From assembly GCF_014164585.1 (NCBI RefSeq), contig NZ_JACJFM010000002.1, forward strand, positions 151,175 through 215,174: a stretch of DNA of 64,000 nucleotides, given 5' to 3'. The DNA comes from Oceanospirillum sediminis (GTDB taxonomy: Bacteria; Pseudomonadota; Gammaproteobacteria; Pseudomonadales; Halomonadaceae). Below, in pieces: positions 37,557 to 47,342 of the stretch. Position 1 is the stretch's first letter. Each line of letters begins with the position of its first letter. A program made the translations under genes and the position numbers. The notes beneath the pieces were generated by a model. That model was not told where the DNA came from, ran no database searches, and saw only the letters and a list, made by a program, of their open reading frames with translations.

Positions 37557-38777
37557 ATGGAGCAAAAGAAACTCAAAGAATCCGACTACATATGGCGGGG
37601 AAGAAACCAACAGAACAACCAGGTCAACGGTGAGATATCTGCTGCAAATATCCACCTTGCACATGCCCGGCTACTTAAACAGGGCATTATTCCAGACAAA
37701 ATATCCCGAAAGAACACTATACTGCAATGGTACAACTCCAAGCCACCATCACAGAAAGATATTAATCAATTCACCCGCCAGCTCTCTGTTTTACTGACAG
37801 CTGGAATACCTCTGATACAGGCACTGGATACGCTTAGCAGCAACAGGCATCATCGTCTCATGCGCTCTGTTCTTCTGAACATAAAGCAGGAAGTCTCTGA
37901 GGGACATATGCTCAATCAGGCCTTAAGACAGCACCCGAAAGTTTTTCCACCTCTATACTGCAACCTGATAGAAGCAGGTGAGTACGCTGGCACACTGGAG
38001 TCTATCCTTAACCGGATAGCCGATTACCAGGACAAAGCAGAAACCATCAGAAAAAGAATTAAAAAAGCACTGGCTTACCCAACAATTGTCGTCTTAACCG
38101 GTGCTCTGGTGATATTTATCTTACTGACAAAAGTGATTCCTGAGTTTCAGGCCCTGTTCGCCAGTTTCAATACCACATTACCACCACTAACCCGGCTATT
38201 TATTTCTCTGTCAGAACACTTCAGAAGCTGGGGCTGGCTCATTCCAGTAATGATCTCAACACCACTGATTATTCTGATCAAAGGTTACCGGTCCTCAGAA
38301 AAAATCAGAAAATATGCTGACACAGTCTTGCTGAAAACACCCGTAACCGGTTCTATTATACGTCAATCCGTTGTCGCACATTTTTGTGCTGTTCTGGGTA
38401 CTTCTCTCTCAGCAGGCACCCCTTTAACCCGAGCAATGACACTGGCTTCAAAATCCTGCGGCAATCTGGCCTGTGAAACGCTATTACTGAATTCAGGACA
38501 ACACCTGGCAGCAGGACAACCTCTGCATTTTGCATTACGCTCCACAGAGCTTTTTCCTGATATTGCTATTCAGATGATTATGATAGGCGAAGAGTCGGGA
38601 TCACTGGAACTGATGCTAAAACGTGTCACAGATTACTGTGAACAGGAATCTGATCAGACTCTTGATAAAATGACCACCCTGCTGGAGCCTCTCACCGTTA
38701 TAATACTCGGAGGGACAACATTCTTTCTTGTACTGGCAATGTACCAGCCCGTATTCAGCTCAAACCACCTGTTCTGA
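37557..38777 (+). CDS. pilC: Type IV pilus inner-membrane platform protein PilC
   Basis: PilC anchors the pilus assembly platform in the inner membrane next to PilB. The 406-residue protein contains two GspF-type domains (about 68-190 and 270-392), each followed by membrane segments (for example IVVLTGALVIFILLTKVIPE and the C-terminal LTVIILGGTTFFLVLAMYQP). The conserved FTRQLSVLLTAGIPLIQALD and MIMIGEESGSLELML are visible. AAGGAG lies 6 nt upstream of the ATG. It follows pilB by 38 bp and precedes pilD by 9 bp. Confidence 0.97.
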   Translation: MEQKKLKESDYIWRGRNQQNNQVNGEISAANIHLAHARLLKQGIIPDKISRKNTILQWYNSKPPSQKDINQFTRQLSVLLTAGIPLIQALDTLSSNRHHRLMRSVLLNIKQEVSEGHMLNQALRQHPKVFPPLYCNLIEAGEYAGTLESILNRIADYQDKAETIRKRIKKALAYPTIVVLTGALVIFILLTKVIPEFQALFASFNTTLPPLTRLFISLSEHFRSWGWLIPVMISTPLIILIKGYRSSEKIRKYADTVLLKTPVTGSIIRQSVVAHFCAVLGTSLSAGTPLTRAMTLASKSCGNLACETLLLNSGQHLAAGQPLHFALRSTELFPDIAIQMIMIGEESGSLELMLKRVTDYCEQESDQTLDKMTTLLEPLTVIILGGTTFFLVLAMYQPVFSSNHLF

Positions 38778-38786
38778 GATCTTCTG

Positions 38787-39635
38787 ATGGAAATACAGAT
38801 ATTACTGCATGAGCTGTATCAGCTTTTTCCTGCAGGCACCCTATTCATTGTTTTTATTCTCGGCACTGTTATCGGCAGTTTTCTGAATGTTGTGATACAC
38901 AGACTCCCACTGACTATAACCACCAGGCCAGATACAATGACCAGCGATACATTCAATCTGGCCTGGCCACCCTCTCACTGCCCGGTTTGCAAGACTGCCA
39001 TTAACAAAAGAGATAATATCCCTCTGATCAGCTTTTTCTTGCTAAGGGGTCAGTGCCGTCACTGCCACAAATCAATTTCCATACTCTACCCTATTGTCGA
39101 ATGCTTATCAGGCATTCTGGCAGTCATTGCTGTCATTCAATCAGGTCCGGGAATACAGGCTATGGCTCTGTCAGCCGTCAGCCTGACTCTGCTGACTCTG
39201 GCCTGCATCGATTTCAGAACATGGCTGCTGCCTGATAAGCTCACTCTGCCTTTATTATGGAGCGGGCTGCTATACCATAGTCTTGACAATCCAATCGGAT
39301 TATCCAGCTATGTATGGGGCGCTGCAGCAGGCTATCTTAGCCTCTGGTCCGTTTATCAGGGATTCAGATTACTCACTGGCAAAGAAGGCATGGGATACGG
39401 AGACTTTAAGCTAATGGCAGCACTAGGGGCATGGTGTGGCATAATAGCTTTACCTTCGATATTGTTAATCAGCTCTGTAGCAGGTCTTTTGTTTGCGATA
39501 GGTATTCGCATTTTCAATCCCAGGACAAAAAATCCATCTGCTATTCCGTTTGGTCCGCCTCTGGCAGTTGCAGGCTGGCTGACACTCTGTTTTCCGGATA
39601 ATATCCAGCATGCAATGAACCTGATATTCACATAA
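38787..39635 (+). CDS. pilD: Prepilin peptidase / N-methyltransferase PilD
   Basis: PilD removes the leader of type IV prepilins and methylates the new N-terminal Phe. The 282-residue polytopic protein has the cytoplasmic zinc site C65-xx-C68 and C90-xx-C93 and the two catalytic aspartates, D142 in CIDFRTWLLPD and D206 in GMGYGDFKLMAALG. Membrane helices cover the rest. It also processes pseudopilins and minor pilins if these exist elsewhere. It is the last gene of the pilB-pilC-pilD group, followed by coaE. Confidence 0.97.
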   Translation: MEIQILLHELYQLFPAGTLFIVFILGTVIGSFLNVVIHRLPLTITTRPDTMTSDTFNLAWPPSHCPVCKTAINKRDNIPLISFFLLRGQCRHCHKSISILYPIVECLSGILAVIAVIQSGPGIQAMALSAVSLTLLTLACIDFRTWLLPDKLTLPLLWSGLLYHSLDNPIGLSSYVWGAAAGYLSLWSVYQGFRLLTGKEGMGYGDFKLMAALGAWCGIIALPSILLISSVAGLLFAIGIRIFNPRTKNPSAIPFGPPLAVAGWLTLCFPDNIQHAMNLIFT

Positions 39636-39678
39636 ATGAGCTTTTATCCGGATACAAGGCACTGATTGAGGGATAATA

Positions 39679-39777
39679 ATGGACTACGAGCCTGATACAC
39701 TCCGGTACTACGGATACAAGCATACATCCTCACTCCGAAATATAAGCCAGATAACACTATGCAAACAGATCATCTGA
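39679..39777 (+). CDS. Candidate 32-residue leader ORF overlapping coaE
   Basis: An ATG at 39679 preceded by GAGGG at 6 nt opens a 32-codon frame that ends inside coaE (TGA at 39775). The peptide begins MDYEPDTLRYYGYKH and is Tyr-rich (four Tyr in the first 13 residues). The coaE ATG at 39759 has no clear ribosome site of its own, so translation of coaE may depend on this frame. No homologue is known to me and the frame could be chance. Confidence 0.35.
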   Translation: MDYEPDTLRYYGYKHTSSLRNISQITLCKQII

Positions 39778-40406
39778 TAATTGGCCTGACAGGGGGCATA
39801 GGCTCAGGAAAAACGGCTGCCTCCGATTTTTTTTCCGAGCAGGGGATACCTGTTGTTGATGCCGATATCGTCGCCAGACAGATTGTTGAACCCGGACAAC
39901 CTGCCTGGCAAGCTATCCGGGAACATTTTACCCCTGACGTTTTACTGGAAGACCAAACGCTGAATCGTGCATGGTTGCGGGAAAAGATATTCCAGGACCC
40001 GGAAGAACGTACATGGCTGGAGTCGATCACTCATCCGGCAATCAGAAGTGAGATTATTAAACAACTCAACCAGCCGGCAATCAGCTATACCCTTCTGGTT
40101 TCCCCGTTACTGTTTGAGAGCCAACAACATACACTCTGTCATCGCACACTCCTGATTGACGTTCCGGAAAAGCTTCAGATAGAACGCACTAGCCAAAGAG
40201 ATAACAATAGCCCGGAGCAGGTTGAAGCCATTATTCGAGCACAGATGTCACGTGCTGAGCGCCAGATAAGAGCTCACGATATTATTCTGAATAATGAAAG
40301 CCGGGAGAAGTTATACCAGGCCTGCCTCGACAAGCACAGGGACTACCTTACGCTGGCTGAAAATTATAAAATGATTCGGATTACAGACAGAGATTCAGCA
40401 TCATGA
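39759..40406 (+). CDS. coaE: Dephospho-CoA kinase
   Basis: CoaE catalyses the last step of coenzyme A synthesis. The 215-residue P-loop kinase begins with [10 protein letters not shown] (10-19), followed by the substrate motif [18 protein letters not shown], the lid region with [10 protein letters not shown] and the C-terminal [11 protein letters not shown]. Length is typical. Position after pilD and before yacG is conserved in gammaproteobacteria. No clear Shine-Dalgarno precedes the ATG; see the small upstream frame at 39679. It overlaps yacG by 4 bp. Confidence 0.96.
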   Translation: MQTDHLIIGLTGGIGSGKTAASDFFSEQGIPVVDADIVARQIVEPGQPAWQAIREHFTPDVLLEDQTLNRAWLREKIFQDPEERTWLESITHPAIRSEIIKQLNQPAISYTLLVSPLLFESQQHTLCHRTLLIDVPEKLQIERTSQRDNNSPEQVEAIIRAQMSRAERQIRAHDIILNNESREKLYQACLDKHRDYLTLAENYKMIRITDRDSAS

Positions 40407-40606
40407 GCCAGAAAACACTGACCGTTAACTGCCCGACATGCCGATGTCAGATTGAATGGAAACCAGAAAACCAGCATCGCCCATTCTGCAGTGAACGCTG
40501 CCGACTAATTGACCTTGGAGAGTGGGCCAGTGAAAGCCACAAAATTGCCGGAGAACCAGCATTGGACGAAGCCAGTTCAGATCTGATGGAAAATCTGTAC
40601 CGCTGA
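40403..40606 (+). CDS. yacG: YacG, zinc-binding DNA gyrase inhibitor
   Basis: The 67-residue protein has the YacG zinc site C10-xx-C13 and C29-xxx-C33 and the following [10 protein letters not shown] motif. E. coli YacG binds GyrB and blocks DNA binding by gyrase. The start codon overlaps the coaE stop (ATGA), so it is translationally coupled to coaE. The gene ends ahead of a convergent hairpin. Confidence 0.95.
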   Translation: MSQKTLTVNCPTCRCQIEWKPENQHRPFCSERCRLIDLGEWASESHKIAGEPALDEASSDLMENLYR

Positions 40607-40620
40607 TAGCAATTAATAAC

Positions 40621-40650
40621 GTAAACAGGCCGAATAGTCGACCTGTTTAC
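40621..40650. terminator. Hairpin between convergent yacG and the Nudix-ThiE gene
   Basis: GTAAACAGG (40621-40629) pairs perfectly with CCTGTTTAC (40642-40650). T runs on either side are short. It probably serves both converging genes. Confidence 0.6.
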
Positions 40651-40670
40651 TCAATGATCAGAAGCTATAA

Positions 40671-41615
40671 TTATAGCTGGGGCCAGAAAGCCCTGATACC
40701 AGCAACCCCCTGTCCACCAAGCCCTCTGGCACGCCTGATATCAGCTCGTCCCAGACCACCCAGAGCATACGCAGGTACAGACAGTTTCTCTATCATTTCA
40801 CTGAATTTCTGCCATCCCAGCGCCTCTACTCCTGGATGACTCGCCGTCGGCTCAACCGGACTCAAAGTCACCATATCCGCCTGCAAAGCAGCTGAGATAT
40901 TTAACTCAGCAATATTATGACAGGCACACGACAGCAACTTATCTGATGGTACAGGTCGCTGTGAATAATAGGATAAGCGCTCACTGGTCAGGTGAATACC
41001 GTCTGCTCCCACCTTATCAAGCAGGCCAGGCTCAGCGTTAAGCAATAACCGGGCATTTGCCTCTCTGGTCAGCTTCAGTGCTTTTTCAGCACGAGCAATA
41101 AATTCGGCTTCATCCAGCTCATGACAGCGCATCTGCACCAGTGAAATACCGGACTCAAGCGCTTTCTGTAATTTACTCAGCCAGTCATCTTCATTATCGG
41201 CATCGCCAGTAACCAGATAGTGGTCCGGCAACCCCAGGGCTTTCAGAATCGGTTTATTGGCCTCGGGAAAACTATACTGTGACAACTCATCAGGTGAGAC
41301 CCAGCGCACGGCCTGCCCCTCTTTTCCATACGCCTCACCATCAAACTGATCGACACTCCATATATCCAGTAAAACATTTTTCTCAGGATACTGGTGATGA
41401 ATACGAATCAGTGGTGTTGCAGATACAACCTCGATACCAACTTCTTCATGTAATTCACGAACCAATGCCTGACGAGCAGTTTCATAAGGGGCCAGCTTAC
41501 CGCCCGGAAATTCCCAGAGCCCCCCCTGATCAACAGTAGCAGGACGACGGGCAATCAGGACATTGCCCTGATCATTTGTCACTACAGCAGCAGCAACATG
41601 GAGTGTTTTCGGCAT
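40671..41615 (-). CDS. Nudix hydrolase fused to a ThiE/TenI-like domain
   Basis: The 314-residue protein joins a MutT-type Nudix domain (about 1-127) to a thiamine-phosphate-synthase-like TIM barrel (about 130-314). The Nudix box is intact: G39, E45, R53-E54, E57-E58 and G60. The first half resembles MutT (8-oxo-dGTP diphosphatase), which cleans oxidised guanine nucleotides. The barrel half keeps LVQMRCHELDEAEF and ADGIHLTSERL, but its activity is unproven; GGLGRADIRRARGLGGQGVA closes the phosphate site. The fusion is known in pseudomonads in the same place next to argJ. I start at the ATG at 41615. Confidence 0.92.
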   Translation of the reverse strand: MPKTLHVAAAVVTNDQGNVLIARRPATVDQGGLWEFPGGKLAPYETARQALVRELHEEVGIEVVSATPLIRIHHQYPEKNVLLDIWSVDQFDGEAYGKEGQAVRWVSPDELSQYSFPEANKPILKALGLPDHYLVTGDADNEDDWLSKLQKALESGISLVQMRCHELDEAEFIARAEKALKLTREANARLLLNAEPGLLDKVGADGIHLTSERLSYYSQRPVPSDKLLSCACHNIAELNISAALQADMVTLSPVEPTASHPGVEALGWQKFSEMIEKLSVPAYALGGLGRADIRRARGLGGQGVAGIRAFWPQL

Positions 41616-41634
41616 GAAATATATCCCGATAAGC

Positions 41635-41672
41635 AAAACGGCAAACCTGAAGCAAAATGCTCCGGGTTTGCC
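41635..41672 (-). terminator. Terminator of argJ
   Basis: On the minus strand GGCAAACCCG pairs with CAGGTTTGCC (one wobble) around an inner AGCATTTTGCT hairpin, followed by GTTTTG. It lies about 22 bp after the argJ stop. Confidence 0.7.
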
Positions 41673-41693
41673 GGTTAATCAAAGACAGGTTGT

Positions 41694-42908
41694 TTAGCTG
41701 CGATAATCAGCATTAATGCTGACATAGTCATGAGAGAGATCTGTTGTCCAGACCGTATCCTGCTCACCACCAATTCCCATATTAATACGAATCTGAATAT
41801 TTTCTCTGGCCATAACAGCAGATCCTGCTTCTTCGGTATAGTCAGCTGCGCGACCACCATCAGCAACAATTTGCACATCATCGAGCCAGATAGAAATTCG
41901 ATTCACATCAATGTGTGAAACATCGGCACGCCCGACCGCAGCCAGAATTCTCCCCCAGTTAGCATCACTGGCAAACAAAGCCGTTTTGACCAGAGGCGAA
42001 TGAGCCACAGTGAAGGCTACTTCCAGAGCATCCTTTGCTGTTGCAGCACCTTCTACATTAATCTCAACAAACTTAGTGGCACCCTCACCATCTTTCACAA
42101 TAGCATGGGCCAGTTCGCGCATCACGTTATCCAGTGCTTGCTGGAAAGTATCAACAGCATCCTGATCAGCCCGATCAATACGTGCGGAACGCTTTGTCGC
42201 AATTAGCATACAAGCATCATTCGTAGAAGTATCACTGTCTACAGTAATACGATTAAACGAACGATTCGTGCTGATTGTCAGCATTTCCTGCAACAAGTCT
42301 GTATCAATATCAGCATCTGTCGCCACGAACCCAAGCATGGTCGCCATATTAGGCTTGATCATGCCAGATCCTTTAGAAATACCATTGATAGAAACCAGCT
42401 GACCATTGACAGTCACCTGAGCCACAGCGCCTTTAGGCCGGGTATCTGTGGTCAGAATTCCTTCAGCGGCATCAGCCCAGTTATCTTCAGCAAGACTCTC
42501 AAAAGCAGCAGGCAGGGCCGCTTCAATTTTATCTGTTGGCAGGGGTTCCCCAATCACACCAGTAGAAAAAGGTAATACCTGCTGAGAGGAAACAGATGCG
42601 ACCTCAGCCAGCGCTGAACAACATTGCAGAGCAGCCTGATAGCCCTGCTCACCAGTTCCGGCATTAGCATTCCCGGTATTCACTAACAGATAGCGCGGCG
42701 TACCTTGCTGCAGATGTTCTTTAGCTACCAGCACAGGAGCTGCACAGAAAGCATTTTTTGTAAAAACACCGACAATGGAGGCCTGTTCAGGGCACTCAAC
42801 AATCACAACATCTTTACGACCGGGCTTTTTAATACCTGCAGAGGCGACACCAAGACGTACGCCGGGTACCGGAAAAAAAACAGGTAATTCAGAAGGGCCT
42901 ACAGCCAT
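41694..42908 (-). CDS. argJ: Glutamate N-acetyltransferase / ornithine acetyltransferase ArgJ
   Basis: ArgJ recycles the acetyl group in arginine synthesis, and the bifunctional form also makes N-acetylglutamate. The 404-residue precursor self-cleaves before Thr190 in KPNMATMLGF to give alpha and beta chains; this motif is intact. The oxyanion-hole region STGVIGE (115-121) and the conserved SNDACMLIAT-like segment (DTSTNDACMLIAT) are present. AAGGAG lies 6 nt before the ATG. It stands 27 bp after secA on the same strand, an arrangement known from Pseudomonas. Confidence 0.96.
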   Translation of the reverse strand: MAVGPSELPVFFPVPGVRLGVASAGIKKPGRKDVVIVECPEQASIVGVFTKNAFCAAPVLVAKEHLQQGTPRYLLVNTGNANAGTGEQGYQAALQCCSALAEVASVSSQQVLPFSTGVIGEPLPTDKIEAALPAAFESLAEDNWADAAEGILTTDTRPKGAVAQVTVNGQLVSINGISKGSGMIKPNMATMLGFVATDADIDTDLLQEMLTISTNRSFNRITVDSDTSTNDACMLIATKRSARIDRADQDAVDTFQQALDNVMRELAHAIVKDGEGATKFVEINVEGAATAKDALEVAFTVAHSPLVKTALFASDANWGRILAAVGRADVSHIDVNRISIWLDDVQIVADGGRAADYTEEAGSAVMARENIQIRINMGIGGEQDTVWTTDLSHDYVSINADYRS

Positions 42909-42935
42909 GAAATACTCCTTAAACCACTCAGACTT

Positions 42936-45677
42936 TTAACTGAGCTTACCGTGACACTGCTTATATTTTTTACCAGAACCGCATGGGCAAGGTTCATTGC
43001 GTCCGACTTTTCGACCATCACGAACGAAAGGCTGAACCTGATTTTCATTATTATCTGAATTATCTGATACGTCTTCATCGCCCTGCATGCCTCCTGAATC
43101 AGCATGTTGATACTGATACTGCTGCTGAGCCTGAGCTTCACGTCTGCGACGTTCCATCTCTTCAACGTCTTCTTCTTTCTGAACCTGAACATGACTCAGA
43201 ACCCGAATAACATCGTGCTTGATATTGGACAACATTGACTGGAACAGCTCGAAAGATTCGCGCTTATATTCCTGTTTCGGGTTTTTCTGGGCGTAGCCAC
43301 GCAGATGGATTCCCTGACGCAGGTGATCCATTGACTGCAAATGTTCTTTCCAACGTGTATCCAGGACCTGAAGAAGAACCTGCTTTTCAAACTGACGGAT
43401 GGTTTCAATACCTACCTGCTCTTCTTTCTCTCGGTAGATTCTTACCAGCTCATCACTGATTTTTTCTCGCAAGGTTTCTTCATACAGAGACTGATCTTCA
43501 TCCAGCCACTGCTGCACAGGCAGACGCAACGCAAACTCTGATTCCAGATGTTGTTCCAGTCCAGAGATATCCCACTGTTCAGGCATACTCTGTGGTGGAA
43601 TACAGGTATCAATTGCCTCACCCAGAACATCAGCTCTGATTGAATCAATCATTTCTTCCAGCGACTCAGAGTTCAGAACTTCATCCCTTTGCTGGTACAC
43701 CACTGTACGCTGATCATTTGCAACATCATCGTATTCCAGCAGCTGCTTACGGATATCAAAGTTGCGGCCTTCTACCTTGCGCTGCGCTTTCTCAATCGCA
43801 TTGGTCACCATACGGTGCTCAATAGCCTCACCTTTCTCCATACCCAGAGCCTGCATAAAGCCCCGGATTCGGTCAGAAGCAAACAGACGCATCAGATCAT
43901 CTTCCATAGACAGGAAGAATCGGGTTGAGCCCGGATCACCCTGACGACCGGAACGGCCTCTCAGCTGATTATCGATGCGGCGAGACTCATGGCGCTCGGA
44001 ACCAACAACATGCAGGCCTCCTGCAGCCAGTACAGCATCATGGCGTTCCTGCCATTGGGCTTTAATCTCTGCTATACGTTCATCGGAAGGGTTATCTTCC
44101 GCATTAACTTCTGCTTCCCAGTTACCGCCCAGCATGATATCAGTACCACGACCTGCCATGTTGGTAGCAATCGTTACTGAACCCGGACGCCCGGCCTGAG
44201 CAATAATCTCAGCCTCACTGGCATGTTGCTTAGCATTCAGGACATTATGTCTGATACCCGCTTTTTTCAGCAGACCACTGACATACTCAGAAGCTTCAAT
44301 GGATGCAGTCCCCACCAGTACAGGTCGTCCCTGTTCGGTTTCATACTTCACATCTTTAATTACAGCTTCAAACTTTTCTTCCATTGTCAGATAGATCAGA
44401 TCATTAAGGTCTTTCCTCTGAACCTTTTTATTGGTTGGAATAACCACTACATCCAGACCATAAATCTGGCGGAACTCAAAAGCTTCAGTATCGGCGGTAC
44501 CTGTCATACCGGACAGTTTGTCGTATAAGCGAAAATAGTTCTGGAAGGTTGTTGAGGCCAGTGTCTGACTCTCATTCTGAATCGCTACACCTTCTTTTGC
44601 TTCAACAGCCTGATGCAACCCTTCAGACCAGCGTCGTCCGGGCATAGAGCGTCCGGTATGCTCATCCACAATAACAATTTCATCATCCTGAACAAGATAA
44701 TGAACATCTCTCTGGAACAAATTATGAGCACGTAAACCTGCATTGATATGATGCAGCAGACTCAGGTTGCCCGGCGCATACAGACTTTCCCCTTCAGGCA
44801 ATAAGCCTTCTTTCTGCAGCAGTTCTTCAACGAACTGGTGGCCGTCCTCCGTCAGGTCAACCGTTCTCTGCTTCTCATCTTTAATAAAGTGACCTGTCGT
44901 TGTTGTCTGATCACCTTCTGTGACTTCCTCACCTTTCTCCAGCAGAGGAATCAGGTTATTAACAGTACGATACATCTCTGTATTATCTTCTACTGCACCA
45001 GAGATAATCAGAGGCGTCCGCGCTTCATCAATCAGAATAGAGTCAACTTCGTCAACAACGGCAAAATTCAACTCACGCTGCACTCTGTCTTCCAGAGAAA
45101 AAGCCATGTTATCGCGAAGATAATCAAAGCCGAATTCGTTATTAGTGCCGTATGTAATATCGCAGGCATAGGCTGCCCGCTTCTGCTCAGGCATCATACC
45201 TGGCACAGCCACACCTACGGTCAGCCCGAGGAACTCATACAGAGGGCGCATCCATTCCGCATCACGACGCGCCAGATAATCATTCACAGTAACGACATGC
45301 ACACCTTTCCCACTCAGAGCGTTCAGATATACAGCCAGAGTCGCAACCAGCGTTTTACCTTCACCAGTGCGCATTTCAGAAATTTTGCCACCGTTCAGCA
45401 CCATACCGCCGATAAGCTGAACATCAAAGTGGCGCATTCCCATTACCCGGACGCTGGCTTCGCGACAGACAGCAAAAGCTTCTGGCAAAATCTGCTCCAG
45501 TGTCTGTCCGTCTTTCAGACGGGACCGGAACTCACCAGACTTCGCCTGTAGCTCATCATCTGATAAGGCTTGCAGTTGCTCTTCCTGAGCATTAATTTTT
45601 TTTACAATCTTTCCTAACCGCTTAAGTTCACGGTCATTCTTACTTCCGATAATTTTTTTTAACAGGGATGCAACCAT
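42936..45677 (-). CDS. secA: Preprotein translocase ATPase SecA
   Basis: SecA drives proteins through SecYEG using ATP. The 913-residue protein has Walker A MRTGEGKT (102-109), the [19 protein letters not shown] motif (Walker B and preprotein region), [14 protein letters not shown] and the DEAD-helicase motif [13 protein letters not shown]. The C-terminal SecB/zinc-binding site is C897-x-C899 and C908-H909. All essential motifs are intact and length matches pseudomonad SecA (916). It is downstream of the M23 peptidase gene and upstream of argJ. Confidence 0.99.
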   Translation of the reverse strand: MVASLLKKIIGSKNDRELKRLGKIVKKINAQEEQLQALSDDELQAKSGEFRSRLKDGQTLEQILPEAFAVCREASVRVMGMRHFDVQLIGGMVLNGGKISEMRTGEGKTLVATLAVYLNALSGKGVHVVTVNDYLARRDAEWMRPLYEFLGLTVGVAVPGMMPEQKRAAYACDITYGTNNEFGFDYLRDNMAFSLEDRVQRELNFAVVDEVDSILIDEARTPLIISGAVEDNTEMYRTVNNLIPLLEKGEEVTEGDQTTTTGHFIKDEKQRTVDLTEDGHQFVEELLQKEGLLPEGESLYAPGNLSLLHHINAGLRAHNLFQRDVHYLVQDDEIVIVDEHTGRSMPGRRWSEGLHQAVEAKEGVAIQNESQTLASTTFQNYFRLYDKLSGMTGTADTEAFEFRQIYGLDVVVIPTNKKVQRKDLNDLIYLTMEEKFEAVIKDVKYETEQGRPVLVGTASIEASEYVSGLLKKAGIRHNVLNAKQHASEAEIIAQAGRPGSVTIATNMAGRGTDIMLGGNWEAEVNAEDNPSDERIAEIKAQWQERHDAVLAAGGLHVVGSERHESRRIDNQLRGRSGRQGDPGSTRFFLSMEDDLMRLFASDRIRGFMQALGMEKGEAIEHRMVTNAIEKAQRKVEGRNFDIRKQLLEYDDVANDQRTVVYQQRDEVLNSESLEEMIDSIRADVLGEAIDTCIPPQSMPEQWDISGLEQHLESEFALRLPVQQWLDEDQSLYEETLREKISDELVRIYREKEEQVGIETIRQFEKQVLLQVLDTRWKEHLQSMDHLRQGIHLRGYAQKNPKQEYKRESFELFQSMLSNIKHDVIRVLSHVQVQKEEDVEEMERRRREAQAQQQYQYQHADSGGMQGDEDVSDNSDNNENQVQPFVRDGRKVGRNEPCPCGSGKKYKQCHGKLS

Positions 45678-45721
45678 GATATTTCTTCAATAACTGAATG
45701 CCTGAAACAGAAAGGCATGAA

Positions 45722-45767
45722 AATAATAAAATTCTGCCCGCATAGTAACATGGACTCATGCGGGCAG
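45722..45767 (-). terminator. Terminator of the M23 peptidase gene
   Basis: On the minus strand CTGCCCGCAT pairs perfectly with ATGCGGGCAG (arms 45758-45767 and 45734-45743), followed by the T-rich AATTTTATTATTTT. It separates the peptidase gene from secA. Confidence 0.82.
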
Positions 45768-45790
45768 GAATGTGATTCGTCTGACAAGCC

Positions 45791-46720
45791 TTAGCGACTG
45801 GCTCTGTTGATAAACTTTGCGGGGTTCACGGAACGGCCTTTATGTCTGACCTCATAATGCACATGGGGTCCTGTCGACCGGCCACTGCTTCCCATATAGG
45901 CCAATACCTGGCCTTTGCTGACAATATCACCGGGTTTCACAGCATTTTCCTTATTGTGGGCATAGCGTGTGGTATAGCCACCACCATGGTCCACTTCCAC
46001 CATCAGTCCATACCCATACCGGGGGCCAGACCAAGTGATAACCCCTGCGGCTACTGCAATAATTTCAGAGCCGTCTTTACCAGCAAAATCGACCCCTTCA
46101 TGCCATGCTTTGCGCCCGGTAAAAGGGTCTGTTCTTTTGCCATATTTAGATGACAACCAGCCTTTTTTAATCGGCCTTCCAGCAATAAATACATCATCCT
46201 GAATTTTTCGGTTTCCCAGCAGAGATTCAATTACTTCAAGCTGCTGCTGACGATCTTCAATAGTGCGTGCCAGCTCATCAAGAGAAGAGATGAAATCATC
46301 TACTTCAACTCTGACGCCCGTTTCTTTTGCTGCCGGGCCACCTACCGGAGGAGTACGGTCAAAATCAAATTCCCCCTGATCAAGATCAGCAATGTGAGTC
46401 AGCCTTTTGCCCAGAGCATCTAACCGCACCAGCCTGGCCTGAAGTTCAGCTATTCGGACAGTTAAAGCATCCAGTTGTTCCTGGGAATGCTGCTTCAATT
46501 TCAGCACTTCCTCTTTCTGCGTAGTAAGATCTGACATCCACTGACGTGCTGACTCATTGGTCAGCAACTTATCTTCCTGTTTCAGGATGAAATACAAGCC
46601 AGCTCCACCAACAACCATTGGCGTTACAATAAAGAGTAAAACTAATAAGGTCAGAGTAAAGCGTGAGATGTTAAAATGTTTAGAGGCGGTATGCCGATTA
46701 TTAAAAATGACAATATTCAT
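45791..46720 (-). CDS. Membrane-anchored M23 (LytM) peptidase
   Basis: The 309-residue protein has a short cytoplasmic start, one membrane anchor (about 21-46), a coiled-coil region (about 62-170) and a C-terminal M23 domain. Metal and catalytic residues are intact: H207 and D211 (HEGVDF), H255 and the HxH pair H286/H288 (GPHVHYEVR). It is therefore likely an active peptidoglycan endopeptidase, in contrast to EnvC/NlpD-type activators that lack these residues. The start is the ATG at 46720, with AGGG 8 nt upstream. It lies between secA and the divergent dciA-like gene, the same context as in P. aeruginosa. Confidence 0.93.
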   Translation of the reverse strand: MNIVIFNNRHTASKHFNISRFTLTLLVLLFIVTPMVVGGAGLYFILKQEDKLLTNESARQWMSDLTTQKEEVLKLKQHSQEQLDALTVRIAELQARLVRLDALGKRLTHIADLDQGEFDFDRTPPVGGPAAKETGVRVEVDDFISSLDELARTIEDRQQQLEVIESLLGNRKIQDDVFIAGRPIKKGWLSSKYGKRTDPFTGRKAWHEGVDFAGKDGSEIIAVAAGVITWSGPRYGYGLMVEVDHGGGYTTRYAHNKENAVKPGDIVSKGQVLAYMGSSGRSTGPHVHYEVRHKGRSVNPAKFINRASR

Positions 46721-46789
46721 CAAGCTGACCCTAACTTAATTCCGTATTATAAATATTTGTTTTACTTGACCCTAAGCTGGACACAGTAT

Positions 46790-47260
46790 ATGCGATCCGC
46801 TCGCTCGACAAAACGCCTGAATACGATAATTCACCAGGAAAATAGCATGCCAGCCCGGATATGGCGCAAAAGTGAATTTTTACAAGAACTTAACAATGAG
46901 ATGCAGGTATTATTACCTGAAAACCTCCGACAACGCTGCTTTATTGCGAATATCTCCCGATCAGAAGTGATCATCCATATCCACACAGCATCGCTACTCA
47001 CCCGTTTGCGCCAGTTTCAATCTGTTATTATAACTCATATTAACCAGCACTATGAGTGGGCTGAAATCCGGAAAGTATCAATCAGAGTAAGGCCCGCTAT
47101 ATCACAGGCCTCTGCCAGACAAAAAAAAATAAAGCGACGTAAAAGCCCCCTTATAGCAGAGACAATCTCTGAAGGAGCCCGGCATTGCTCTGACGAGGGC
47201 CTGAAAAAAGCCCTTATGGCATTAGCCAGACATATCTCTGAAGACTGTAAGGAAACCTGA
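46790..47260 (+). CDS. DUF721 / DciA-family protein (putative replicative helicase loader)
   Basis: The encoded protein (156 residues from the ATG at 46790) has the DUF721 core: LNNEMQVLLPENLRQRCFIA and the LIIHI/TASLLTRLRQFQSVII segment, which resembles the KH-like domain of DciA. DciA loads the DnaB helicase in bacteria lacking DnaC. A basic tail (RQKKIKRRKSP) follows. Start choice is uncertain: ATG at 46847 (AGGA upstream) is an alternative, and the frame is open back to 46676. It is divergent from the M23 gene and convergent with lpxC; the same neighbour occurs in Pseudomonas. Confidence 0.8.
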   Translation: MRSARSTKRLNTIIHQENSMPARIWRKSEFLQELNNEMQVLLPENLRQRCFIANISRSEVIIHIHTASLLTRLRQFQSVIITHINQHYEWAEIRKVSIRVRPAISQASARQKKIKRRKSPLIAETISEGARHCSDEGLKKALMALARHISEDCKET

Positions 47261-47296
47261 TCACCAGGTTAAAAGCAAAACACAGGCGGCCTCACC

Positions 47297-47326
47297 AAAA
47301 AAAAAGCCCCGATATACGAGGCTTTT
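47297..47326 (-). terminator. Terminator of lpxC
   Basis: On the minus strand AAAAGCCTCG pairs with CGGGGCTTTT (one mismatch) and is followed by a long T run (nine in all). It also has T residues on the plus strand and may end the dciA-like gene too. Confidence 0.8.
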
Positions 47327-47342
47327 ATCCGTTAATATCAAC

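Noticed and set aside
39636-39758. tRNA gene between pilD and coaE or next to pilA
   Set aside because: No cloverleaf or conserved GTTCGA-type T loop was visible, although a tRNA lies near pilA in some pseudomonads.
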